A stretch of 64,000 nt of DNA from G965218495 sp965218495. GTDB lineage: Bacteria > Bacteroidota > Rhodothermia > Rhodothermales > Bin80. The notes below the pieces were generated by a model. That model had not been told where the DNA came from. It saw only the letters and a list, made by a program, of their open reading frames with translations, and ran no database searches. Numbering within the stretch: the stretch's first letter is position 1; every line of letters starts with the position of its first letter. Below, one piece after another: positions 29,757-38,759 of the stretch. Made by a program: the position numbers and the translations under genes. The stretch covers positions 3,286,001 through 3,350,000 of the forward strand of contig OZ244626.1 of the NCBI GenBank assembly GCA_965218495.1, in the 5' to 3' direction.

Positions 29757-30492
29757 TGTATCGTCGCATCTGACTTCTCTCCACCGTACGTCCTCCGATC
29801 AGCATTTAGCCTACGCTTTGGCGACCTTCCCCAAAGGGATAGGTAGTGGAGAGACCTCCCAGGTCCCGACAGGATACTTGCGTGCGTCCATGGGGTCTCG
29901 GACACCGTGGGCCTGTCCGCCCTCTCACCATAGCGAGGACGAACATGTTGCCTTCGGCATAGAGGAAAACCTCGGCGACCCAGATAATGTCTCTTTCGGT
30001 GCTCAATGTCCCTGGCCACACGTACCGCTACCGACGCTTCGCGCCCACCCTCACGGATGACCACGCACGGCTCGCGGAGATATGTACCTGGTTTAAGCTT
30101 CATAACACGGGACTTTCACCCGCTATATCCTGCCAGTTAGCCTGGCGCACCCTCTGCTGACTTCTGCGCTGCGATCACATGCCTTACGACACGTTCAGTC
30201 CGGCTTGGCCGGACACAACGCAGATCTCCCAGGGTAAGACCAACCGCCTTCCCCGCACACCTGCCGAATGTACCACCCCGACGCATAGATGACGCGGACT
30301 TTGCGATAACCGGCTCGCTCGTCCGATCGGGTAGGCCTCGTATTCGGTTCTTGTTCATCAGGTCGCGGGTTTGCTACACGCTTCCTTCAGACCCCGCCTC
30401 GCGGCGACGCCCTTGCGCTTCGCTAATCCTTCGCCGTCATCTGGCTGGATAGAGGACTTTCACCTCCAAGCTGTTGGCCATGCCTGGCACAC

Positions 30493-32370
30493 ATCGGGAT
30501 AGGGAGGGGCCTCACGGCCCCCACCCTCCCACACCACCGTGCGTACGGGTCCGTACACGGCGGTTCAATGGACTTGAGCGAACCGGCTTGGATGCCAAGG
30601 ACACCAGGTCGAGTTCAGCGAAGAGCGCATTGGGGAGTGCATAGCATAGGGCGGGGGTAAGGCTGAGCCGCCAGGGACCGTGTCCGCTGCCGGTAAGCGT
30701 CGCCGCCCATGGATGCCGCACACCCAACCGGCGTAGCGCCCGATAGCGGCGCCGTGGAGTCTTCCACTGGTGCCACAGATAGGCCCGCAACCGACGACGG
30801 ATCCAGCCGTCCAGCCTGCGCAGGACGGAAGGCGTTTCGCAGTAGCCGAAGTAGCCCCGCCAGCCACGAAGGTAGCGGGACAGCTCTGCGATGACCTGAC
30901 GGAAACGCACGCCACGCGTACGGCGCGTCAATTCCCGGACCCGCTGCTTCAGGCGCTCCCGGGCCTTCGGCGCGATGCACCGACGGGGCACCGGCCCACG
31001 CGTGAAGGTGAAGCCCAGAAACGAACGGACGGCTATGTCCCCTACCGCACTCTTGGTCGTGTTAACCTTCAGCTTTAGGCGCCGTGCAAGAAATCGGGTC
31101 ACGCTCTCCATCACACGCTCCCCCGCACGCTGCGACCGTACATAAATGTTACAGTCGTCGGCATAACGGACAAAGCGGTGTCCCCGTCTCTCCAATTCCT
31201 TGTCCAACACATCCAGCATCACGTTAGACAACAGCGGCGATAGCGGCCCGCCCTGCGGCGTTCCCTTGACCCGCTGACTGACCAGCCCGCTCGCCAGCAT
31301 CCCCGCCGTCAAAAACGCGCGGATCAACTTGCGTATGCGCCGGTCCGTCACCCGCTTGGCCACCAGTCCCATCAGCTTGTCGTGATTCACGTTATCGAAG
31401 AACTTCTCCAAGTCCATGTCCACGACGATACGGTAGCCCTGCGCGACATACTCCTGCGCCTGCGCTACCGCCTGGTGGGCGGAGCGTCCGGGCCGAAACC
31501 CGTAGCTCGCCTCCGAGAACGTCTCGTCCCAGTCCTCCTGCAATACCTGTAGCAACGCCTGCTGCACGAACCGGTCAAGAACCGTCGGCACACCCAGGAC
31601 GCGAACGCCACCCGATGGCTTGGGAATCTCCACCCGTCGCACCGCCTGCGGCGTGTACCGGCCTTCAAGAAGCTGAGAAATGATCTCGTTCCAGTGGGTC
31701 TGCAGGTAGGATCCCAGTTCGGCGACGGTCATCCCGTCTACGCCAGGGGCCCCTTTGTTGCGCTGTACCTGCGCCAGCGCACTCTTCAAGTTGCGGGGTT
31801 CCACGACCGCCTCCATCGACGGTCCCCGCACACGTGCCGGGAGTTCGGTTTCGGGTTGCGCCGCGCGAACTTCGGTCCCTTCCTCGTGGGCTCCACCGGA
31901 TTCACCGGGGCTGTCCCACGTGAATGGCAGCGTTAGCTGAATATTCTGCCGCATTGTTCGCATGAGCTTCCCGTCCTACTATCCCTGTCCATTGTTCGGG
32001 CCTTCATCGGCTATGCCGACTAGTATGCCCTCTGCTGACTTCTGCGCTGCGATCACATGCCTTACGACACGTTCAGTCCGGCTTGGCCGGACACAACGCA
32101 GATCTCCCAGGGTAAGACCAACCGCCTTCCCCGCACACCTGCCGAATGTACCACCCCGACGCATAGATGACGCGGACTTTGCGATAACCGGCTCGCTCGT
32201 CCGATCGGGTAGGCCTCGTATTCGGTTCTTGTTCATCAGGTCGCGGGTTTGCTACACGCTTCCTTCAGACCCCGCCTCGCGGCGACGCCCTTGCGCTTCG
32301 CTAATCCTTCGCCGTCATCTGGCTGGATAGAGGACTTTCACCTCCAAGCTGTTGACCATGCCTGGCACAC
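30493..32370 (-). mobile_element. Group II intron C5, complete with ORF (1878 nt)
   Basis: Uninterrupted full-length family C intron: GTGTGCCAGG at 32370, CCCGAT at 30493. It directly abuts C4 downstream and C6 upstream with no exon base between. The best candidate in the window for an autonomous, active intron. Confidence 0.92.
30512..31963 (-). CDS. ltrA: Group IIC-like intron reverse transcriptase/maturase (C5)
   Basis: 483 residues, nearly identical to the protein at 22408-23859 (differences such as Arg-Thr for Arg-Pro at the start and Ala for Val in FLTAGM). All catalytic motifs are intact: DMDLEKFFDNVNHD, GTPQGGPLSPLLSN, YADDCNIYV, and the X-domain WRGYFGYCETPSVLRRLDGWIRRR. As the frame is intact in an uninterrupted intron, this is the likely source of maturase for the ORF-deleted C3, C4 and C6. 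Confidence 0.95.
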   Translation of the reverse strand: MRTMRQNIQLTLPFTWDSPGESGGAHEEGTEVRAAQPETELPARVRGPSMEAVVEPRNLKSALAQVQRNKGAPGVDGMTVAELGSYLQTHWNEIISQLLEGRYTPQAVRRVEIPKPSGGVRVLGVPTVLDRFVQQALLQVLQEDWDETFSEASYGFRPGRSAHQAVAQAQEYVAQGYRIVVDMDLEKFFDNVNHDKLMGLVAKRVTDRRIRKLIRAFLTAGMLASGLVSQRVKGTPQGGPLSPLLSNVMLDVLDKELERRGHRFVRYADDCNIYVRSQRAGERVMESVTRFLARRLKLKVNTTKSAVGDIAVRSFLGFTFTRGPVPRRCIAPKARERLKQRVRELTRRTRGVRFRQVIAELSRYLRGWRGYFGYCETPSVLRRLDGWIRRRLRAYLWHQWKTPRRRYRALRRLGVRHPWAATLTGSGHGPWRLSLTPALCYALPNALFAELDLVSLASKPVRSSPLNRRVRTRTHGGVGGWGP

Positions 32371-33029
32371 ATCGGGATAGGGAGGGGCCTCACGGCCCCC
32401 ACCCTCCCACACCACCGTGCGTACGGGTCCGTACACGGCGGTTCAATGGACTTGAGCGAACCGGCTTGGGTGCCAAGGCCACCAGGCCGAGCGTGCCGGG
32501 AGTTCGGTTTCGGGTTGCGCCGCGCGAACTTCGGTCCCTTCCTCGTGGGCTCCACCGGATTCACCGGGGCTGTCCCACGTGAATGGCAGCGTTAGCTGAA
32601 TATTCTGCCGCATTGTTCGCATGAGCTTCCCGTCCTACTATCCCTGTCCATTGTTCGGGCCTTCATCGGCTATGCCGACTAGTATGCCCTCTGCTGACTT
32701 CTGCGCTGCGATCACATGCCTTACGACACGTTCAGTCCGGCTTGGCCGGACACAACGCAGATCTCCCAGGGTAAGACCAACCGCCTTCCCCGCACACCTG
32801 CCGAATGTACCACCCCGACGCATAGATGACGCGGACTTTGCGATAACCGGCTCGCTCGTCCGATCGGGTAGGCCTCGTATTCGGTTCTTGTTCATCAGGT
32901 CGCGGGTTTGCTACACGCTTCCTTCAGACCCCGCCTCGCGGCGACGCCCTTGCGCTTCGCTAATCCTTCGCCGTCATCTGGCTGGATAGAGGACTTTCAC
33001 CTCCAAGCTGTTGACCATGCCTGGCACAC
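32371..33029 (-). mobile_element. Group II intron C6 (ORF-deleted, 659 nt) in B6
   Basis: Starts GTGTGCCAGG at 33029, immediately after CTACCG of B6; ends CCCGAT at 32371 where C5 begins. Same internal deletion as C3. First member of the C6-C5-C4 head-to-tail row. Confidence 0.88.
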
Positions 33030-33693
33030 CGGTAGCCCCCGGGTTTCCCCGGGGGCCCCGGACAGATCCGGACGTGCGCGCTAACGCATCCGGCTCCTCC
33101 CTTGGGTCGCGCTGTCGCGCATGACGTTAGCAAGTCGGCAAGCCGACCCGCAGCCGTAACCGATCCACCCCATGGGGCACGCAAAATCCGGCTCAGCGTC
33201 CGGTACGTGCAGGGCTTCGCGGTTTCCCCTTGGGTGCGACGCTTTGCTCCACTAGCTCCGCCACGTGGGCACCCACGCTTTGTTCGCCGGCTTCATAGCT
33301 CTTATCATCGCATCTGACTTCTCCCTGCCGTGCATCCTCCGCTCGGCTTTCGCCTTGACTTTGGCGGCCCCGCCCGAAGCGCTGGGCAGCAAGGAGACCT
33401 CTCAGGTCCCGACACAGTACGTACGTGCGTCCCTGGGTTCTCGGACACCGCGGGACTCCGCTCCTCCTCACCATAGCGGTGGAGCAGATGTTGCCTTCGA
33501 CCATACGGAAAGTCTCGGCATCCCGGACAATAGCTTTTTCGGTGCTCATTAGCCCTGGCCACACGTGCCGCTACCGACGCTTCGCTGTCACCCTCACGAG
33601 GGACAACGCACGGCTCGCGGAGACATGCAGTTGGTTAAACTTTCATGACACGGGACTTTCACCCGCTGTACTGCGTCAGTTAGCCTGACGCAC

Positions 33694-34361
33694 ATCCCGG
33701 TAGCCCCCGGGTTTCCCCAGGGGCCCCGGACAGATCCGGACGTGCGCGCTAACGCATCCGGCTCCTCCCTTGGGTCGCGCTGTCGCGCATGACGTTAGCA
33801 AGTCGGCAAGCCGACCCGCAGCCGTAACCGATCCACCCCATGGGGCACGCAAAATCCGGCTCAGCGTCCGGTACGTGCAGGGCTTCGCGGTTTCCCCTTG
33901 GGTGCGACGCTTTGCTCCACTAGCTCCGCCACGTGGGCACCCACGCTTTGTTCGCCGGCTTCATAGCTCTTATCATCGCATCTGACTTCTCCCTGCCGTG
34001 CATCCTCCGCTCGGCTTTCGCCTTGACTTTGGCGGCCCCGCCCGAAGCGCTGGGCAGCAAGGAGACCTCTCAGGTCCCGACACAGTACGTACGTGCGTCC
34101 CTGGGTTCTCGGACACCGCGGGACTCCGCTCCTCCTCACCATAGCGGTGGAGCAGATGTTGCCTTCGACCATACGGAAAGTCTCGGCATCCCGGACAATA
34201 GCTTTTTCGGTGCTCATTAGCCCTGGCCACACGTGCCGCTACCGACGCTTCGCTGTCACCCTCACGAGGGACAACGCACGGCTCGCGGAGACATGCAGTT
34301 GGTTAAACTTTCATGACACGGGACTTTCACCCGCTGTACTGCGTCAGTTAGCCTGACGCAC
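33694..34361 (-). mobile_element. Group II intron B7 (ORF-less, 668 nt)
   Basis: Uninvaded, complete copy: GTGCGTCAGG at 34361 to CTACCGGGAT at 33694, followed at once by the 5' end of B6, to which it is almost identical. Its 5' flank is the middle of domain V of A3 (AAGCGGCTTACGG), so it entered the catalytic core of another intron. Confidence 0.88.
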
Positions 34362-35262
34362 CCGTAAGCCGCTTTCACAAAGGTGTCTCGTCGAGGGTTC
34401 AAGGAAGGTTTCAGTGGAATCAATCGTACATGGCCGTACTCCACTGTGGTGTAGACCTTCCTCTCCCCTGTTGGATTGTGCCCAATGCGACAGTCTCCTC
34501 AGCCGATGATGTACGGGTCTTTCACTAAAGGAACTGTTCCACCTCATCGACTTTACTCGCTGATCGCAATCTCTCCATTCCAAACCACCTTTGCCGACTG
34601 CCTTCCCCGACCCACCCGGCCGCCGCTTGCGCGGTCACCCGACTTTCGACGGGCTTGTGGTACTATGCAGTCGTCCGACGACTCGCCACGCATCCGTTCC
34701 CACTTCCCCTTACGGGTTATAGGGGCTGTTATCCCGGTGCCACCCGGGAACGTGACGAGCCCTCCTGGGGTTACGTCCAGATCTTCCGTACCGTGCCGTT
34801 CGCACACACCTTGGTTCGACGGGTGGATAAGAACGCCTTCGCCGAAATACAGCCGGCTCGACCTTGCCCCGTCTTTGGCCGACCGATTCGTCCGTGGGGT
34901 CGCCCCCTTGACTACGGCCCGGTACTGCTCCGCAAGCCCTTCAGATTCCACCTCGCGGTGGACACCCTGCCCTCCGGTTGTCTCGCGACAATGTCCCGAC
35001 TTAGCGCCTGTCTTGGCTGTTTCCGTCGTTTCCAACTCGGTGCCCGTTTAGACCTTTGCTTATCGGTACATCCCGGCCGACGAGGCATTACCCCTGTATC
35101 TTGTTCGTGATGCTTAACGGAGTAAGTCGGTAGAGTGATCTATGGGGTGGAGAAGGCGGAAGTCATGATTAACAGTCTATGATCCCAAACTTAGCCAGCT
35201 CGTTTTTCTTGCTTTCGACGAAACGTTGTGCTCCGTTTGCGTCGCGTCAGCACGAGTCAACT

Positions 35263-35381
35263 CCCCGGGAGCAACCAATTACCCCCTGCGGCTTCGAGCG
35301 CCTAGGCGGGATCTGTGCCCCGGGTGAGTGCTGTGACATACCCCCCGTAGGGAGTCCGTGCCTTGGAGCACCGATACAGGG
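35263..35381 (+). ncRNA. Candidate bridge RNA core of IS110 copy 2
   Basis: Single target loop: stem CCCCGGG at 35263-35269 and 35318-35324, left guide ATTACCCCC 35278-35286, right guide AGGCGGG 35304-35310. Donor loop: GTAGGGAGTCC 35347-35357, GTGC/GCAC hairpin, GATACAGGG 35373-35381. Guides agree with the observed target and element ends as in copy 1. The full transcript probably begins about 160 nt further upstream, near the left end. Confidence 0.75.
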
Positions 35382-35447
35382 ACTGATGGAACGTCACGGC
35401 GACTCGCAGTCATACATCACTCATCATTCACAAAGGAGGTAACCACC

Positions 35448-36761
35448 ATATCCACGCATTCTCAACCGACCATCTTTGCTGGCATTGACTGGGGCTCCCA
35501 GTCCCATCAGGCCTGCGTTCTCGCCTCTGACGGCACGGTCCTCGGCGAGAAGGCCTTCCCGCACTCCGGTGAGGGGATCGGCCAAATGCTCGACTGGATG
35601 CTCGGCTGCGCACCCTGCGAGGCCGGGCACGTTGCGACCGCCATCGAGACGCCTCACGGCCCGGTCGTAGACAGCCTGCTCGAGCGCGGGTTTCAGGTCT
35701 TTTCCATCAATCCCAAGCAGCTGGATCGCTTCCGGGATCGTTTTTCGCCTGCGGGCGCCAAAGATGACCGTAGGGACGCTCGTGTACTGGCAGACGCGGT
35801 CCGCACTGATCCGGATTGCCTGCGCGCGCTTGATCCGCTGGATGCCGAGATTGTAGAGCTGCGCGAATGGTCGCGCATGACCGATGAGCTGACCGCCGAG
35901 CGCACCCGCCTCACCAACCGCCTCCGCGACCAGCTCTGGCGCTACTACCCACAGTTCCTTGAACTCAAGGCCGATCTTTCCGCGCCATGGGTGCTGGCCC
36001 TCTGGAAGCTCGCGCCCACGCCAACGGCTGCCCGCCGGGTGCGACCCTCCTCTGTGGCCAAGTTGTTGAAGAAACACCGCATACGGCGCTTCAAAGCCGA
36101 GGAGGTTATCCAGACGCTGCGTGCCAAAGCCGTAACCGTTGCCCCCGGCGTCGTAGAGGCCGCAACCTCTCATATCCGATACCTTGCAGAGCGGCTCGAG
36201 TTGGTCGCGAAGCAGATCAGCGGTGCCCAGTGCGCCATTGCCGCCATCCTCGAAAGACTCTCCGACAGCGAGGAGGCCTCCTCCGACAGCAAAAAGGACC
36301 CCGCTGACAGCGAAAAGGGGCCCTCTGACAGCGAGGAGCCCCCGTCTGGGAAACCCCGTACGCCGCGTGACGCCGCGATCCTTTCGTCACTGCCAGATGT
36401 AGGGCACGTTGTCCTGGCGACACTGCTCTCGGAGGCATCGGGCCCCATCCGCTCCCGGGACTACCAGGCCCTGCGCTGTTTATCCGGCGTCGCACCGGTC
36501 ACCCGACGATCCGGCAAAATATGGCGCGTAGTCCGCCGACGGGCCTGCCAACGCCGCCTGGTAAACGCCGTCTATCACTGGAGCAGGGTGGCCGTCCAGC
36601 ACGATCCCATCAGCCGGGCCAAGTACCGCGCCTTGCGCGAGCGCGGCCACACCCACGGCCGCGCCCTGCGCTCGGTCGCAGACCGGTTGCTGGCCGTCGC
36701 CTGCGCCATGCTGCGCGACGGCACACTCTTCGATTCCGGTCGCAGGACTGCTGCCGCCTGA
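35448..36761 (+). CDS. IS110-family DEDD recombinase, short form
   Basis: 437 residues from the ATA after the same AAAGGAGG ribosome site. Catalytic AGIDWG, IETPHGP, KDDRRDA and the C-terminal LRCLSGVAPVTRRSG are unchanged from copy 1. The linker has only DSEEASS, DSKKDPA, DSEKGPS, DSEEPPS. One substitution turns LPGVGHV into LPDVGHV at the start of the Tnp domain, a change at a normally conserved Gly that may lower activity. Confidence 0.9.
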   Translation: MSTHSQPTIFAGIDWGSQSHQACVLASDGTVLGEKAFPHSGEGIGQMLDWMLGCAPCEAGHVATAIETPHGPVVDSLLERGFQVFSINPKQLDRFRDRFSPAGAKDDRRDARVLADAVRTDPDCLRALDPLDAEIVELREWSRMTDELTAERTRLTNRLRDQLWRYYPQFLELKADLSAPWVLALWKLAPTPTAARRVRPSSVAKLLKKHRIRRFKAEEVIQTLRAKAVTVAPGVVEAATSHIRYLAERLELVAKQISGAQCAIAAILERLSDSEEASSDSKKDPADSEKGPSDSEEPPSGKPRTPRDAAILSSLPDVGHVVLATLLSEASGPIRSRDYQALRCLSGVAPVTRRSGKIWRVVRRRACQRRLVNAVYHWSRVAVQHDPISRAKYRALRERGHTHGRALRSVADRLLAVACAMLRDGTLFDSGRRTAAA

Positions 36762-37094
36762 TCGCTGGCTCATCCGGCCTCAAGGCCAAAGTTGAAGGAT
36801 CATATCAGAAGCCTATGGACAATAACCGATGCCCGCTGCGCAGTAAAGGAGGCTACGGACCTTTCCAAGCCCTCGCCATTGAGCGATGGCTCCAGAGTCA
36901 GACGTGCAATGACACATCATTCGCAGTCTCCAAGAACCTGCTTGGGGCTTGCGCTTTTTTTTCGATTTGAATGACATTTTTTTCTTGCTTCGTACTTGAC
37001 AAAATGGTAGGGAGTCCCGCCTTTGGATATGGCACCCCCTATCCGGGCGCCAGTGGGATTTGAACCCACCTGATCTGGGCGCTGCCCAGCACAC

Positions 37095-37521
37095 ACTACG
37101 CACCTCTCCGCCACCCTCTCGCCTTCGGTACATTTCCCGGTACCACCGGTTATAGTACCTACCTTCCTCCGGCAATTTCTCGCCGGGGCGAGGAGGGCTT
37201 CTCCAGTTGCTCGGCATGTCCTTGTCATCGTGCCGTCGCTATCACCCCGCCGAAGCGGTACGGTCGTCCCAATCAGATTACGACCGCCCGTGCTGCCTTC
37301 ACCCCCGGGCTGAGGGCTCGGCCTTCGGGATACACTCTCGAGGCCACCTATGCGTTCACTCTCGTTACGGCCCGATGACTCGCGATCTCCCTTACGGAGA
37401 CCGTGTCGGTAGGCTTCATGAATTAGGTTTCCCGCTTCCATGCTACCCAAGCTACAGAGCTCTGATTTCTACTCTGGCAGGACTGACTCCTGCTGAACAT
37501 GCCAGCCTTGACTGGACACAC
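37095..37521 (-). mobile_element. 5' fragment of a further group II intron (E)
   Basis: Begins GTGTGTCCAG at 37521, right at the end of domain V of intron D, and is cut at 37095 by A3. The sequence has the look of domain I (short GC hairpins, GGAGTCAGTCC after the start) but does not match A, B or C. Its 3' half could be the RT1 intron part at 7046-8544. Confidence 0.55.
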
Positions 37522-38264
37522 AACCCGGCGTGCGATTTTCTCGCACCGGGCTCTCCAGGCGGATCATGCATCTCGCACTCGGAAAAGTCGCCCGGAAACG
37601 AAGAGCTTTGCCTAATGGAGGGGGGCACCCTCCAACGCCTACTCGACACCCCTGACGACTCGGAGCCAAGCCTGTTTACGCCTTGACTGCCACGCTCCCC
37701 GGCAGAGCCGGAGCGCGCTTCCTTCACTTTCGCATGTGATGCCTCTGAGGTCTCCGACCGTAAACCGGCTGTTAGGACTTCGCCATTGCCGAGGCCTTTC
37801 CCTCTTTGAACACCGCTCCGCACCTGCGGCCCTGTATCTTGTAAGTGATGTTTGATGGGGTACATCGACAGGGTGATCCTTGATGTGGAAATTGCGAGCT
37901 TCCAGTTGGTGTGCCCACCATCAACAGGGTTTCCCGTGTTGCGTCTTTTCTCATCTTCCGTACGTGCCAGTGCCATTACCCCGGCGAAAACAGCTCGGTG
38001 CCTGTGTCGCTCGATTCCCGAACTGCCGGCGGCCTTCCCCTACTCGTTGGAGGGTCGGCTTTCGCATTAGCTGTTTCGAGGCCTGCTCAGCATTCACTAC
38101 GCGTTCCGGCCCGTACGTTCGCTGAATCGCAAAGCGATCCTTTTGCCAAAGTGCTTCAGTCCATGTCGTTACCTCCATAAACCGCCTCGGCCGCTACCAC
38201 CTGGAGCGACAGATGATGGATGGGATTCGCACCCACCAGAGAAAAGCGCCTTATCACGGCGCAC
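37522..38264 (-). mobile_element. Group II intron D (ORF-less), truncated after domain V
   Basis: Starts GTGCGCCGTG at 38264. Domain V at 37522-37553 (AGCCCGGTGCG-AGAAAAT-CGCACGCCGGG) resembles that of the RT1 intron. Domain VI is missing where E begins. It contains a 48-nt segment like the IS110 left end (37828-37877). It interrupts a T9SS sorting-domain relic. Confidence 0.7.
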
Positions 38265-38389
38265 AACGAGGATTCGCCTACCTGACCGCTGCTATCATAG
38301 ACTGACAAAGTCGACGGCAGGCGTAACAGCACGCTGGGGCGGCACCAGACAGGCGTCACTCTTAGGGTGTACACACTGTCTGGACACAA
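38265..38389 (-). pseudogene. T9SS sorting-domain relic at the right island edge
   Basis: Reads TLRVTPVWCRPSVLLRLPST, then LSVYDSSGQVGESSL, which resembles the middle of T9SS type A domains (IRFSLPxxG..LxVYDxxGRExxxL). It ends at the 5' end of intron D. Its continuation is not found at the left island edge. Confidence 0.45.
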
Positions 38390-38759
38390 GGCACTTACTG
38401 GAGCATCGTGGTGGGTCTACGAGCACTACTAGAATGCCTGCCCCTGATGCAGCGGATGCAATTGCGGCGACTCTCACTTGATTTTCTCAGATGGTGACCT
38501 ACCAGCCGAACTTGGATGAATCTCGGTCCGGTACTCATTCGCCGCAAAGTTCGACTCGAACGCGAGAGGCCCAGTGTAATCGCTGCGGAAGTACATCTCG
38601 CATCAAGCCCGACTCGCTCAGAGCAGGGGTCGAGGTCCCGGGAATGGTGAACCGGAGCTCAGACGCTCTGTGGAAACGCTATGGCCGAGTCGGTGTTCGA
38701 TGCTGCTGAAGCAGTTTGGATCACTTGATCAGGTACCATCCGCCAAGTGGCTCAACGTC

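Larger units (their letters stand above)
27946..30150 (-). mobile_element. Group II intron B5 nested in C4 (contains A4 and C3)
   Basis: Starts GTGCGCCAGG at 30150; interrupted by A4 (28879-29756); body to CTACCG at 28609; then C3 (27950-28608); final CGAT at 27946-27949. Without inserts 668 nt. It carries both preferred guests of family B at their usual positions. Confidence 0.85.
27629..30492 (-). mobile_element. Group II intron C4 (ORF-deleted), hosting B5, A4 and C3
   Basis: 5' part 30151-30492 and 3' part 27629-27945 add up to 659 nt, the size of C3 and C6. The interruption follows GAAGTCAGCAGAGG, the site also used by B2. C4 retains its 5' domains and domains V/VI, but the reverse transcriptase frame is reduced to its two ends. 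Confidence 0.82.
27625..33693 (-). mobile_element. Group II intron B6, host of a large nested array
   Basis: 5' end at 33693 (GTGCGTCAGG variant); the body runs to CTACCG at 33030; the last four bases GGAT are at 27625-27628. Between them are three family C introns in head-to-tail order (C6, C5, C4). Without inserts 668 nt. Its 3' flank is the ISNCY transposase C-terminal part; its 5' neighbour is B7. Confidence 0.82.
35095..37016 (+). mobile_element. IS110-family element, copy 2, inserted in intron A3
   Basis: Same insertion point in A3 as copy 1 in A1 (ATTACCCC / CGTCT). Length 1922; single 251-bp left module and 4 heptapeptide units. Right end with TTGACA as in copy 1. It is the simpler and probably ancestral form. 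Confidence 0.92.
34362..37094 (-). mobile_element. Group II intron A3, truncated in domain V, with IS110-2 inside
   Basis: Starts GTGTGCTGGG at 37094 and runs to the loop of domain V at 34362, where B7 begins. Without IS110-2 811 of the usual 878 nt are present. The missing last 67 nt (second half of domain V and domain VI) are not found elsewhere next to a B intron, so this copy cannot splice. Confidence 0.83.

Noticed and set aside
25469..33029. Repeated 73-122 residue frames starting MNKNRIRGLPDRTSEP or MSFPSYYPCPLFGP
   Set aside because: These are translations of the 5' domains of family C introns.
8727..35110. Many repeated open frames of 60-300 residues on both strands (for example proteins starting MCPMRQSPQPMMYG or METTETAKTGAK)
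   Set aside because: They lie inside ORF-less introns A and B, run on both strands of structured RNA genes and have no domain. Their repetition reflects the intron copies, not protein conservation.
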